NCBI GenBank assembly: GCA_033002965.1
Contig: JAURVB010007405.1
Span: 62,001-126,000, forward strand
DNA length: 64,000 nucleotides
From: Piper betle
Lineage: Eukaryota > Streptophyta > Magnoliopsida > Piperales > Piperaceae
Direction: 5' to 3'
The notes under the pieces were generated by a model. The model worked only from the letters and a program-made list of their open reading frames with translations, had not been told where the DNA came from and searched no databases. The first letter of the stretch is position 1, and every line of letters starts with the position of its first letter. Positions 41,076 to 53,295 of this stretch are shown in pieces. A program made the position numbers and the translations under genes.

Positions 41076-43519
41076 TAGCATCATCTCTGTTCTTTATTTG
41101 TACTTGCATCTTTGTTTAAAACTACAGTGGCAGTAAATATCTAAGTCTGCTTAACTTCGCATTTAGATTTATCTGCAATCCTCCATTGTTTGAGCTTACT
41201 GTGATTTTGTCAGTTAAAAAGTTGTTGCGACCTGAACTTCTCTAAGTGTGCTGTGTTACTTAATAATGTGTGGCCTATCGATTGCCTTGCTTTTGGAGCG
41301 GACAATGGCCACAGTCCTGAGCAATTCCTTGCCTCCGATGAGTCAAAGTCTTTCAAGTGTGATGCCTCATCCTCTCCATTATGTGGAAAGATCGACAATA
41401 CTCAGCGTCCCTGCCCTTACTATTCCTGAAGTTCACAAAGTTGACAGGTTTGATTGACAACAAAGAAGGCTGTAATCTCTGCCACACGATTGGTTTGACT
41501 CATGGTCGTATATAAAGACCTTTCACCAACTATTTGCAACTTTCCATAGGCTCCAGAAGAACTGTGTAGAATAATAGAAACAAGTAAAAAGGTATCAAGT
41601 GGAGAAACATTGATTGATCGGAAGTCTAATCAATCCTGTTCAAGAAACGAGTGTCGCAAGCTTGTGTTTGTGTGGGTTCGTGCTGATGCTAATCTCCTTC
41701 CCTCAACAAGATCGCAAATCAATCTCGACCGGGCTCACCTACACACTCTTTAATCCTACACACTCTTTAATGCATAAAATACAGAAGATCCATAACAGGG
41801 GAAACCACATGTAAGTGCTCGTACGCAGGCAGCCCCCTACTAAATGTTACCATGTACAACAAACCACCGGGGACATCCAGAGTTCGAAATCCCAGCAAAA
41901 CTGTGAACTAGATTAGTAGATTTGCACGCTTTTAAAGTCGTATCATTACTGCACAGGACAATCATCATACAAGTTTCTCAACTTGATTGTATCGACACAG
42001 TAGACAAGCTTTCTTTACAGAGAAGGTTGCATACAGAGCTTAGTGCCGTACAGACATCAAATATGTGCCTTTCCAAGCGCAAGGAGCGAGACACACTTTA
42101 TAGGAGAATTTCGTTCCCAGCTGCATGCGGAGAAAACAGATCGGCCTGGACTAAATCCGCGACAAAATTTATAACTCACAGCTAGAACAGGGAAAGCAAG
42201 AACACAGGAAACTTAGTTGAGAAAGTGGAAAGTGATACCGATCTCTCCAGGTTCGACGACGACAATAAATGGGTTCAGCACTATCTGGAAGAGCAAGCCT
42301 TTCAGAAACAGCAGCAAGGGATATGTGGTCGCATTTGATGATAGTTTCCAGAACGAAACAAGTTTCATCCTTCGTGTTGCCTTCCGGCACATCCACAACG
42401 AAGGATTAAATCACCATTGTTCCTGGTCTTCCATCTATGATCTCAGGATGAGCTGTCGTTATGGTTGATAATAAGTTCTGCACATCTATTACAACTTATC
42501 TTGATTACAAATATGCTTCTCTTGTCCCTGATAAAAACCCCACGCCACAACCAATGGCAACAAAGTCATAATTGGCATGTTAATTTCGCATGTTTTCAAA
42601 TTAACATGCAATCTCACCGATATTACTAGGGAAATATTCATCAGCGCAACTAGGAAAGTCCTCAAGTACTTCATTGCACATATTGAAGCAAAAAGTTTAA
42701 GGATACTTCCTGAATATTACATGAACAAACAAAAGCAATAATATTACTGAGTGGCAAGCACAATACATCGGCGTGGAAGAACTGGCTGGAAATTAGTGAA
42801 AGAAGATAGAGGTACATTGTTGGTTGCCCCAGGGAAGATTTCTTCTTATCTAACTTAAATGATCTTTCAATTGGGAAGGCACCAATTCCAGAAATATTGA
42901 TCCTGACATGATAAAGGAAGTACGAGTTGTCTTCTCCCCACGCCCCCTCCCTCTCCTCTCTTTTTCATAAAGTCATAACAAGAACGAATGTTCAAAGCAG
43001 CAGAGCAACTGTGTGGCAATCCGCATAATGTATAACAAAAGTAATATATTACATGATATAACCTATTGAAAAGTTTTGACGATCAATCGAATAGAATGAC
43101 TGTATACGTTGCATGATTCTTCTATTTCTACTCCAACATTGTATGAAACTATAGATTCACTGGTAACAAAGTAGTTACTATTCTCCAAACGCCTTGCATA
43201 GTTACACTACGACTTCTTATTTTATCTGGCCATCAAGAGTACCTGTTCTTGACGCTGAACATTACAAAGTTGCGTATTTCACAAAAGAAAAAAGAACAAA
43301 AAAGGCCGGCACTGATACAGTATTAATGTACAACCCCGGTGTATGATGATCTAGACCTCCTCCGATAATGATAATAATTGCCGTCAGCTAACCCCATATG
43401 TATTTATATAATGCTAGTGTTACAGCACATTGTACATATGATGATTAAGTATGGCGTACCCAAGTACATAAAATTTTTCCTTTCCCAAATTATCGGAATT
43501 AATTTTCAGATAGCTTAGT
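41076..43519. other. Convergent intergenic space between PTBP and the lipase gene
   Basis: The first few hundred bases are the PTBP 3' untranslated region. Short overlapping open frames on both strands at 42169-42468 have no recognisable domain. Nothing else was assigned; the last 300 or so bases before 43520 should hold the lipase 3' end. Confidence 0.4.
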
Positions 43520-46500
43520 TCATACTCCAGTAGCTATCTCTTTATTATTTGCCAAGTGTTGGGAGCTCCCCTCATAGACCCAAGTATGGGGAGGCTGCAC
43601 TCTCAACATTGGCCATAACTGGTCGAGTCTTTCCTTCCTGGAATATTGCCTTTTCCTCTTGGTTTGTCTGCGAAGAAGAGTGTTGATGGCCTTCAAGTAG
43701 TTGCTGGAATCGTGGTCTCGAAGGATAGTTCCATCCGATCCGTAAGCACTAAGGTTGCTTAGAGTTTCCAGAGGGTGGGGAGAGTTGAGGAAGGCTCTCA
43801 GAGCCGCCATTGGAGCTTCACCCCTGTGTTTTTCCATGGCGTAGATAGCAGAGCCCGAGGGAAGGAGTGGATGTGATGGGGAGGATTCTTCGTCTGGTTG
43901 CAAAATGAATGGCTGACCCATTGGAGCATACAGCAATTTCTGCATTCGTTGGTTGTATGATAGAAATTGTTGAGTAAACATATTTGCACAAGTAAAAGGA
44001 ATTTTTATGGCATCAACTCAATCAACAACATGATAGAAAACGATCTAAAATATGGTAGCTCGTAAGTTAGTGAAGTATTAGCTGCAAGACAATTAATGAT
44101 GATAACGCTATCACCGAATATCGAAGCTAATTGGTGATTTAAAAGAAATAATTAGATCACTTACATTCTGGTTAAGGCAGGGATGAGACCTAAATACCCC
44201 ACTTATACGTTTAAGGACTTGAGCCAACCGGTTGGGGTAGTCACAAGAGAAGGCTCTGGGTACAATATCTCTATGCATCATTACAGAGCAGACATGGTCA
44301 TCCTCCAGCCCTAGCTGCCGGAGGATCTGCTCCCCTCCGCAGAAGACCGACGGCGACCCAAATGTCACCACCGGCAGCAACGACGACTGCCTCACCTCCT
44401 TCCTAGTCAGTAGCATTAGGTTCACCAGAAGAGAGGCTACCGCCGAGAGAGTGGCCGGCGAACCGGAGCTTGCCGGCGTCTCCGTACTTGTCTAAGTGGT
44501 TCTTAATCTCCGGCAAGAACTGATCGTATATCCCCTTGGCAGCTTCATATATGCCCCTGTGGACCAGCGCCTCTGTTCCCTACGTACATTTTTAACAAGT
44601 TCTTGTTACTTCATGTGTATGCTTCGTATATCTGGCGGGTGTAAGAATAGGTGCAAGCCATGTAGCATGAATTTGGAATTAGTACAAACAAAAAAATATC
44701 AATTGTCGGCCTCTTTACCTCGAATGGAGCTGGCTCGAAGAAGAGATTCGCTTGCCATGAGGCCAAAGAATCCGATCCCTGTTATTTCACGACCATAAGT
44801 CACAAATTAGCACCAAAGCCTAATGGCAGGTAACGCTGATCATGAGTTACATATTTAGTTCATTATTGGATTAATATATACAGAAAGCAATCAATGGATG
44901 ACATAAAAGATATGATCATTTTGATAGAAGTTGTGTACAATATCATATTCACCTGAATGACAAAGATTCGGGTGAAGGTGCTAGGGTCGTCACAAACGAA
45001 CCACTCACAAGGCGACGAATTGGGCGACTGGAGATTCCTAGCCGCCTCCGCCTTCGCCTCCTCCTCCGCCGCCACCACTGACGTCATGGTCGACGTGGCC
45101 ACTCGCGCCGCCATCCTCATATTGTAGACCCTGGAACATGCAGGTGAGGTAGGCGGTGCACCAAGCCTTTCCGGCGGCCGGACGTTGCCATTGTCGCTGC
45201 CAGTACCATTTCCCTCCTCCCAATTAGCACCGCCCAAGGGGGCCATCTCCTCGGCGTGAGTGTGGACATACTTGGCCGCCGATGCGGCGATCTCGTGGGC
45301 AAGAGCAGGGCGGAGGTGTCGATTCGTGATCGACTCCGCGCAGCCGTTCTCTGAAATGGATAACTTCAAGACGTTCGAGTCGTGGACGCAGTCGTCCGGC
45401 CTCCCCGCCTCCACCTCCGTCTTCGCGGCGGCCGCCTCAGCCTTCTGCTTCAAGGAAGATGTAACTAGCACTAGTTCATGGTGTTCCCACAAATCCTCCC
45501 CCTGGAGATACAACAATGATCACCTCGTCATAACTTCTTCATCTCCCCCATGCAATGCATTGCATTGCATTGCAAAGGTTGCGTTGCCTATTGAAGAGGC
45601 GAATAATATTGACATGCAAGACTCAATTAGTTGTTGACTTTATTGGTGTAGTGGAGAGAATAAAATTGAAATACATAAATTTTAATGTCTTCTTTTTTTA
45701 AAATACTGAAAATTATTATCTGATATATAAATTTATATTATAAAATATTAAAATTATATGATTACTACTAATATATTTCTAGCTGTAATGAAGTTGAAAT
45801 GCCTTTAATGGTGTTTCTCTAATTCATTCTACACTTTTATGGCCAATAATTAACTTATAAGCTTGAATTATGCAGAAAAGTTTTCAATATTAATAAAATT
45901 TATTTTCGGGTCAATCTTTTCTGTCTCTGTTGACTTTAAACTCTCTATTTATTTGAATTTTCCTATCCTATATAGCCAGAAGGATTATTTAATTTTAATG
46001 CTTTTTTACATTTTTTTCGGGCTAATAATTAACTTATATAATTATAATTAATAAAATTTGATAAAGAACAGACCTTAATTTCGGGAACGACGTAGGCCAT
46101 GTTGCAAAGAAATGCAAGGCGTGAGAAGAGCTCCATTCGTGCCCAAGAGACGGGGACGAGGTACCGGAGAAGCTGCTCCGGTCGACCACAGCCGTCGACC
46201 CCTCCAGTTCGTCCTCCTCGTAGCTCACCTCGCACACCGCCTCCTCCTCCAACTCCTTCGCCTCCACGTGATCTTCCCCCTTAGTACTCTGCCTCTCCTG
46301 CCATAGCTCCCGCAGCTTCAACAGCTGCTCCACCCAATTCCCCTTCTTCTTCTTCTTCCCCTCCTCCTCCTCCCCCTCCACCTTCAACTCCTCGAAGAGA
46401 AACGACTGGACCATTTTGGCCGAGAGGGGGAACTGGAAAACCCCCGGCGTGCCGCCGCCGGAGTACTTCGATTTCGCCTGATTGACAGAGCAGCGAATCT

Positions 46501-46651
46501 GCGGCTCCGAGAGGCATCTCCGCATCCTCCTCCGCTCGCGCACGTCATGCTCCGACACCGACCTTCTCATCCCAAACATTTCCTTACCCGCCGCCCCGGC
46601 CGCCGCCGCCGTGGCCGAGCTCCCTGTGAGTGCAACATGGATGCATGCCAT
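43520..46651 (-). CDS. PLIP-type plastid lipase, class 3 lipase fold (apparent frameshifts)
   Basis: Arabidopsis PLIP1-3 are plastid phospholipase/galactolipase A1 enzymes that release fatty acids for seed oil or jasmonate formation. Five exons: 46651-46074, 45501-44953, 44778-44719, 44579-44165 and 43939-43520. The long N-terminal region has MRRSVSEHD and RCLSEP motifs, then [19 protein letters not shown]. The family marker [10 protein letters not shown] is followed by [12 protein letters not shown], the catalytic serine motif AGHSLGG (Ser about 440), [24 protein letters not shown] and [16 protein letters not shown] (Asp and His of the triad). Two lesions: one base lost near 46164-46167, between DRSSFS and YLVPVSW, and two bases lost in the CT repeat at 44429-44435 just after the GHSLGG motif. 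Counting them as missing gives 675 codons including stop, within the family range. Start at the ATG 46651-46649; an in-frame stop lies upstream. Confidence 0.92.
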
Positions 46652-48328
46652 GCACGTCCACAACTTCTCCTATTTCAAATTCTTCTTCTTCGCCTGTGGG
46701 AGGCCGGGGCGGTTGCAGGTGGGGATGTAGTTTGTTGGGCAACTTCTTAGAAAGCAGAGCAGGTTGGGGAGGCGGCCATTAATAGTGGAGGAGGTGGCTT
46801 GGAGGGAAGCGGCGGTCCGATGATACCAAGGCGAAGTACTCCAATGGGAACTGGAAGATGACGTATCAATCCGCAGCGACGATGGCCATGCAAAAAAGAA
46901 GAGGGTAAATAGTTATTTTTAGTAAATTATAATGATATATAATAACATAAATTGTTGGTGAACTACTACCTACCCAAGTATTAAGGGCTATATTGTATGA
47001 TGTCAACAACATGCTAACCAGCACCAAAATTCAGACTAGGATATTGCTAAATATGTTTTGAGTCTGGTTAGAACACTGTATTTGGGGCCATTAATTTGAT
47101 CATTTTTTGATCACGTGGATGGTATGTTTAAGTAAATTATCTATACATGATTATTTGAAAAGACTACAAGATATTAAGGGAAATAAAACCAAGAGATATA
47201 ATCATGTCTTTGGAAAAAAAAAAAAGAGTGCTAAATCTTGAAACCTAATACATTCTAAGGGTGTGTTTATTAATATGCCATCTTTTTAGGCTTGAGACAT
47301 TCTTTATTCCAAACTCTTGCCCACCAAACTCTTTCATCCGTTCGGTGCAATGTATGCTCTTTAATTAACATGATATGTGATGATCCATGTGGTTATAAAT
47401 GATTCACAAGTTAATATTAAGTACATATAATTGCGAATATAGCCTTACTCTTCTAATCCTGGCCATGGAGTGTCATGAAACACGAATGTATGTATGTGTA
47501 TACCGTGGTGCATATTAAAGAACCATTCGAGTTTCATTATTTTTATCAAGGCAAATATCAGGAGAAGAGATGATCATCAGTAACGAAAGCTGATGAAATA
47601 GTGAATACAACATCAGGACTTCTATAATTACAGTACATGAAGAAAATCATCCATGCTTTGAACTTTATACAATACAATATAGCGTGATTAAAATTAACAA
47701 ACAATTAGTATTATAGGAGGGCGGTAAGAACAGGCAAAAACACGGCGAAAATTGTCGTCAAGCTGTGGAACAGGTATCAAAAAGACTACAATAAATTACT
47801 AAGCATGAAGATCTCCGCTTGATGTAACATTACATAACCTGACAAGCTTATTCGAAACCCCACAACAAAATTGTCTGCTTAGGAGAAGAAAACAAAAAAG
47901 TCCTCCAAAGTGGCTAGCAGGAGAGTCCAACCAACCTGCCCTCTCACACATTATCGATTCCTTTTCATTGGGTGTCCCGCTGTTAATTAGCCATTCTAAC
48001 ACGCCTCGTAAAATAATATTGATATGTATATATATAGAAAGAGAGAGATGATCATCTCCTCTGAAATATTGAAACAGTACACATTCAAGAGAACAAAACT
48101 CTATCTCAGATGGTAATTATTAGGGATAAGGTGGGAGAGGCGTTAATGGCGAAGGAAAGAGATGTGGGATATGGGTTTTCGAAGTTAGGCGGCCGATGAT
48201 AACAAAGGAAGGTTGGTTTGTCTTGCGGGAGAGTTAGATCGGTAATTAAGGGAAAGCGGACTAGAGCAGCACCAACGTTAGGAAAAGGTTGTTCAGACGG
48301 TCCGCGGCATTGGAAATTTTAACGGGAT

Positions 48329-48355
48329 ACCCTAACCCTAAGCAGCTATATATAA
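48329..48355 (+). promoter_or_regulatory. Telo-box and TATA-like pair
   Basis: ACCCTAACCCTAA at 48329-48341 (two telomere-type units) is followed after five bases by TATATATAA at 48347-48355. Telo-boxes near the TATA region are known from plant promoters of translation-related genes and snoRNAs. No coding sequence or recognisable RNA gene starts in the next few hundred bases, so a function is unproven. Confidence 0.3.
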
Positions 48356-49129
48356 CGCGCTGTAGAGCTCGGGGCAGAAGGTCTGGATTTATTATGTGTA
48401 ATAACCTGGATTAAGTGTAAATTAACGGGTTAATTATTTTTAAAAATAATTAACTTAAATTAAAAATTAAAAAGGTGCTCGCTAATGTAATAAATCTTGT
48501 CCCAATAAATATTAAATATAAACCTGTCACAGACTAGTGAGGCTTGAGACCCTTGTGGCATATTGGATAACATTTCAAAGAGTGGCATTTGTAAAAAATT
48601 TACCATGATATTAAGAGATAAATTAATTAATGTGTTTTCTTTTTGCAAGTAAGTTAGAAAAGGAGTCTCTAAGTGTCTGTTTGGTCCTTTGAAAATACGA
48701 ACTTGAATGCTGTCAAGCAAGATAAGTTCACCTACAGGCTATTAGTGTCAATCACTAATTATTTTTGTTGCACTAAATCTAAATCACTAAATGCGACTGA
48801 GTTGGTTAAGAGTTACGATCACCACCCCATTCATGCGAGGAGAATATGGATTTTACCCATGCAAAAATTTTAATGTTTGGCAACTTGAGAGATGCCGACA
48901 ATAATCACTACATAGTCATTGTTTTTATATAAACCTACCTACTCGTATGACTTGTGAGTTAGGGTACCGTGTTATTAAGGGTTCTATGAGTTCATGCAAA
49001 CCAAAAGCCAATAAAAGCGATATTGCTGATCTCTAATTTTGTCATTATGTTTTTTTATTATGTGCTTTATCACTCGTATGGCCTAATCCTAGCAGGGCTG
49101 ATTAAAAAATAAACAGTAATATAAGACAA

Positions 49130-49764
49130 GGTCAAGGGAGAACGGGGCAAAGGGGTGTCTACAGTGGAGAAGCAAGGAGGGGGAGGAAGCGTGTCCCTCC
49201 CCTCGCAAAGGGCGGCAATGCGACAGGGCAGCAGCAAGGGGCGGCGGCACGTTTTAGAAATTTTTTTTTTTTGATAAGAGATCAGGCCATCTTTGTAATC
49301 AGACAAGCCCACAAGAGAACTCGGGGCAAATTTTTTCTATCCCGCCCCGTCGACGCCCTCTCCCCACCTGTCCTACCGGCACCCTCCCCTGCCTGTAGCC
49401 ATGGTCTCCTCACCCTGGCCACCCCCGCCATCGCCACAGCGACCCCCCAACCACAGGGGGGACAGGGGACCGCGGACCGCAGTGACAAGCAAGGGCAAGG
49501 GAGGGCGTCGGTGGGGCGGGTGGGGGACAACAGGATGGAGGGGTCGCGACGGCTTGGGGCGGGCAAGGGGGATTGTGGCGGAGGGGGTCGTCATGGCAAG
49601 CGAGGGGGCCGCCGTCGGGGGAGCGGGGTTGTGCGGGCGAGTCAAGAGGGCAGGCGGGTCTCGAGCGGCTGTGAAATCTGGCCTGCTGGGTTTTAATCCA
49701 ATGGCCTAGATTTAACAGCGCATGGTGCGTTGCTAAAAGGGGGCAGCCCGTTATAGCTGCCCCC
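49130..49764. mobile_element. GC-rich repeat-like block ending in a strong hairpin
   Basis: This GC-rich block interrupts AT-rich DNA and contains overlapping Gly/Arg/Pro-rich open frames in several frames, the usual by-product of biased composition. Its right end is the hairpin at 49739-49764, directly followed by a TA microsatellite at 49767-49812. Left and right ends do not form a clear inverted repeat, so the class of element is open. Confidence 0.3.
49739..49764. repeat. Perfect 9-bp stem hairpin
   Basis: GGGGGCAGC, an eight-base loop, then GCTGCCCCC. It lies at the border between the GC-rich block and a TA microsatellite, a position expected for a transposon terminus. Confidence 0.85.
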
Positions 49765-49805
<41 letters not shown>

Positions 49806-50380
49806 TATAATGGGACTAAATTGAAGGTTACCTGGTTTTCTAAGACGAAAGGCAACGTAGTTCCTGCCATACTAAAAATCTGAACTTCCAAATAGACACA
49901 CATTCATTATTCACACCATGGCAACAACTAGTTCAAAGCTGAAATGCAGATTCATTATGTCTCCAACAATTTGATCATTTTCATGAATTTTTTACAACTT
50001 CTAATTTTTAGGATGAAGTGGAAGAGGACACAGAATGTGATCATCTTCGTGATCCGTCATTTCTCTACACTAATTGCTAAAATGCTGAAAAAAATTCTAA
50101 AATCCAAAACCAGGGATGGAATGAATGTTCTCTCTTACCTCACTTTAAATGGCATTTGCATTTACATGACACGGCAAACCCAAAAAAAAGGATGAGCAGT
50201 TCAGTATGTCGTACTTAAAGGAAACGAAAAGAACACTCACATAACGCATTCTATTGTCAAGCAAAGATCCATCTTAAAAAAACCTATGAACGAGATGGTG
50301 AGCAGCATTAAGCTTAAGAGCATTATAGGGAGTGCTTCTTCCCTGATGTTTGAATATTTGTTGCTTGTACTGAATTACAG

Positions 50381-50572
50381 TGGCAGGTGCACTCTTGTAG
50401 TGTTAAATGGGGAAGAAGAGCTCTTTGTTCAGACCCTAAGCAATCTTTCAAGGTCACTGATGGTTGTCCTTGTGAGGAGGACTATGGGCACTGTTGGCTT
50501 GCGGTTAAGGTTGGAAAGAGTTGGGGGACTCTTGCATGCAAAGAGCATTTGTTTGTTGCGAGAAAGAAATAA
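50381..50572 (+). other. Unassigned open frame with six cysteines, possible last exon
   Basis: An acceptor-like ttacag ends at 50380. The frame that follows begins WQVHSCSVKWG, carries six cysteines spaced C-x9-C-x12-C-x-C-x6-C-x14-C, and ends HLFVARKK before TAA. The spacing suggests disulfide bonds, as in small secreted proteins, but I do not recognise the family and found no upstream exon with a signal peptide. A chance open frame remains possible. Confidence 0.2.
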
Positions 50573-51479
50573 AAGAAACACACATTGTTTGAGTTCTTCA
50601 TACTCGACAAAGCAGCGAAAAAACAGGGACGTGGTCACATCCCAATGATCAAGATGTGTAAATATGGTTAACTAATTAGGATTTGAACTAATTTAATATA
50701 ATTTTATATAAATTTTAGATGGTTAACTAACTCAATCTAAAAATTAATACCCCTGTATATATTAAGCGTTAATTGCTTAAGGAAAATAAAACATCAGCAC
50801 AATTTTTAATTTCGACTGAAACCAAAATCAGAAAGAGCAAAGAAGAAAGGATTATTACAAACATCCACGCCATATATCCTCACGTAGCTAGCTAATATAT
50901 GAGCCAAGTTATTATTACAAACTCTCAAAACCCAACATAGTAGGAAACCCGATACCTATTATTAATCACGAGAGTATTCTATATATTGATGCCCCAAAAG
51001 GAACTTCCACATTCTCAACGTGTTATGTTGTTCCCTAAAGCATAATACTTTTAACAATGAATCCTTAATTTCGCTAATTTCATATCACCTATACCTACCC
51101 ATTCCAAAACCTTGCAAGGTCGATGTAAATTAATTTACAGTTTCATGTTGTTCTTTAGCCACCATCCATACACACGCATGTTTGTTTATCTACGTACGCA
51201 CTAAGCCATAAAACTAAAATTTACTTGGAAGTAAATGATCATTTCCACCAGATCTAAATTTACTTGACTAATTTGGTAAATAATTGAATACAACTACAAC
51301 ATCAAAATTACTCATTTTTCTAATTACCTAGATAACCCCCATCCAAACTCACCCACGCATTTTATCAAACACCTTACAAACGCCAGGCATGGCGAACCAA
51401 GGATGAGATGAAGAAGACGGCGGTGGAAGGAAGAGAATTCAAACAAATTTGATGTAAAAAAAGGAGTCTTGCTTTTTTC

Positions 51480-52109
51480 TTAGATGGTGGGAAGTACCTT
51501 TTTCACAATGTCATCGCTAAGGGAGGCGATCTGGGAGTCCAACGCCTTGATCGTGTCCTCCTTCTGCTTCTCCAAGCTCTGCAGCGCCTCGTGCAGCTCC
51601 GCCTCCACCTTACGCCGCCCCTCGGCCAGCTTCGCCTCCAGCTCCTTCGTCGTCTCCTTCTTCATCCGGTTGAGCGCCGACGAGATCTCCGCCCGCACCG
51701 CCTTCATCACCGCCGCCGCCTGCTCCTCCAGCTGCTTCACCTCCCCCGACGTGTCCTTCACATCGGATAGGCTGGCCCGGATGGCGGCGTCGCGCTCGTC
51801 CATGAACTTGCCCAGCGGGGTGAAGTAGATCTTGTCCAGCGCCACCATGAGCAGCAAGAACTGGAGGGCGATGACCGGCAGGGTGAGGTTGAAGTCGAAA
51901 AGCGCCGCCTTTTCGATCTCCGACGCCATGGCCGGCGCGGCAGTGAGCGCGAAGGTCGCCGCCGAGAGCGCGGCGGAGGGCTTCCAGAGGGTGGAGAGGA
52001 CTGGCCGGAGCTGGTGAGTGGTGGTGGCGCCGGCGGCGGTGGGGAGGAGAGGGGAGGAGGAAGCAACAACAATGGTCTTGAAGTTGGAGGCGATGAGCAT
52101 GTTGGCCAT
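51480..52109 (-). CDS. atpG: ATP synthase subunit b', chloroplastic (CF0 subunit II)
   Basis: A nuclear-encoded stalk subunit of the chloroplast CF0 sector: it anchors in the thylakoid membrane and forms, with subunit b, the peripheral stalk that holds CF1. Single exon of 209 residues, the usual length. The N-terminal 60 or so residues are a two-part targeting region: a Ser/Ala/Thr-rich stroma-targeting part, then a hydrophobic Ala-rich part ending AAPAMA before [11 protein letters not shown]. One membrane span lies at about residues 75-95 ([20 protein letters not shown]), followed by [14 protein letters not shown] and a long charged coiled coil to the C terminus ([13 protein letters not shown]). 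The ATG at 52109-52107 sits in a typical context, and no frame damage is seen. The symbol follows plant usage; ATPF2/ATPG are synonyms. Confidence 0.96.
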   Translation of the reverse strand: MANMLIASNFKTIVVASSSPLLPTAAGATTTHQLRPVLSTLWKPSAALSAATFALTAAPAMASEIEKAALFDFNLTLPVIALQFLLLMVALDKIYFTPLGKFMDERDAAIRASLSDVKDTSGEVKQLEEQAAAVMKAVRAEISSALNRMKKETTKELEAKLAEGRRKVEAELHEALQSLEKQKEDTIKALDSQIASLSDDIVKKVLPTI

Positions 52110-53295
52110 GGCGGATTCTTCTTCGTCGTCTTCTTCCTCTGCTTTGGTCGGAATGTCCCGTCGGTAGTCGTATCAATGGCATGACGTTAATTTTATGATG
52201 TTATTTGGAAAAAGCGAAAAATTAAGAGTATTTCAGAAAAGATGCATCTCTTGTAACTCTTTTTATAAATTTGTAAAATTTATGTTCCCTGCGTTATAAG
52301 ATTATTGTTTGTCTCTTATTATCTTTCTGTCTTTGTATCCAAAGTTCTTGAATTATAGCTATTATTATTATATTAAAAGTTATTTGTGTATAAAACGCCA
52401 TGATTTCTTTGAAAACAATTTTGATTAATTGTCAATTTTTTTATATAGCGAGGAGGTGATATTGTAGTGTTAAACTATTTGGGGAGTATTTGTTTTGCAA
52501 AGAATCCATCCCCACGTATGTATCCATATATAGGATATGTACTATTTTATGTTTAAAAGAGGTATAATTTTAAGTAATACTTATATATATTCATTCACCA
52601 ATTAAAAATAGATCATGAATCACTGTCTTGAACCGGTTTGAATCGTCCCATTCAAAATTTATAGAAAAAGCGATTCAATCACCCATTCCGCCTTTCACAA
52701 CATTGCTAAATATACGTGGGTAATTTGTAGCTAGGTGAAGTTTGACTGAGTTCAATGTTTGCTATGGCCAAAAATTGAACGATTTTGGATCGGACTTGTG
52801 AAACCAGGTAAGATTTGCGTTTTCTTGACCGGATGGCCGATAATTCTGTGTAAACTAGGATAGATAAGGGCACTAATAAGAGAGCTTTGCTTTATATTAT
52901 TTTAATTAATATAATCATACAAAATTTAGCTACATTATATAGCTATTAATCATTAACATGATAGCGTCGTTGATCTCAAAATAAATTTCAATGCAAATTA
53001 TATCAAAGAATAATACAGACAACAACAATAAACACTAGGCTCAGCTCACTAACGACGCAAGGTTGGCGAAGAGTAACCGTAATTTTTTTTAAAAAAAACA
53101 AATGTAAGTTGATAGCCCTAGTTATGTCAAGGGAAATTGCTCAACACTCTAAGTTGACATCTCAAGTCATTCAACCTCGTCTTCATTCAACAGCGGTTGA
53201 TGGGTATTTGCAACGGCTTGCCATTTGCCAATGTTTTATGGAATCAGGAATTGAGTTACAACTCCCATTCCTTTCCATTTGTGCGGAGCAGTTGA
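52110..53295. other. Intergenic space between ATP synthase b' and the helicase
   Basis: It holds the ATP synthase b' 5' leader (purine-rich on the minus strand next to 52110) and the helicase 3' region next to 53296. In between it is AT-rich, with no gene or repeat of note. Confidence 0.45.

Larger units (their letters stand above)
46652..51479. other. Intergenic region with repeats, promoter-like sequence and GC-rich block
   Basis: The part next to 46652 is the lipase 5' leader and promoter, GC-rich to about 46900. From 46900 to 48300 the DNA is AT-rich with no gene. A telo-box plus TATA arrangement occurs at 48329-48355. From 48400 to 49080 it is AT-rich; 49130-49764 is a GC-rich block ending in a strong hairpin and a TA microsatellite; a six-cysteine open frame lies at 50381-50572. 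The rest is AT-rich with nothing assignable. Confidence 0.4.

Noticed and set aside
45260..45637. 125-codon open frame on the plus strand
   Set aside because: Antisense to exon 2 of the lipase gene; no recognisable domain of its own.
48150..48170. Possible plant snRNA upstream element (atcccacatc on the minus strand)
   Set aside because: The required TATA box about 30-35 bases downstream on the same strand is absent, and no snRNA-like sequence follows.
49271..49709. Overlapping Gly/Arg/Pro-rich open frames of 90-141 codons
   Set aside because: Both strands and several frames are open together because of high GC content and few AT-rich stops. No domain is recognisable.
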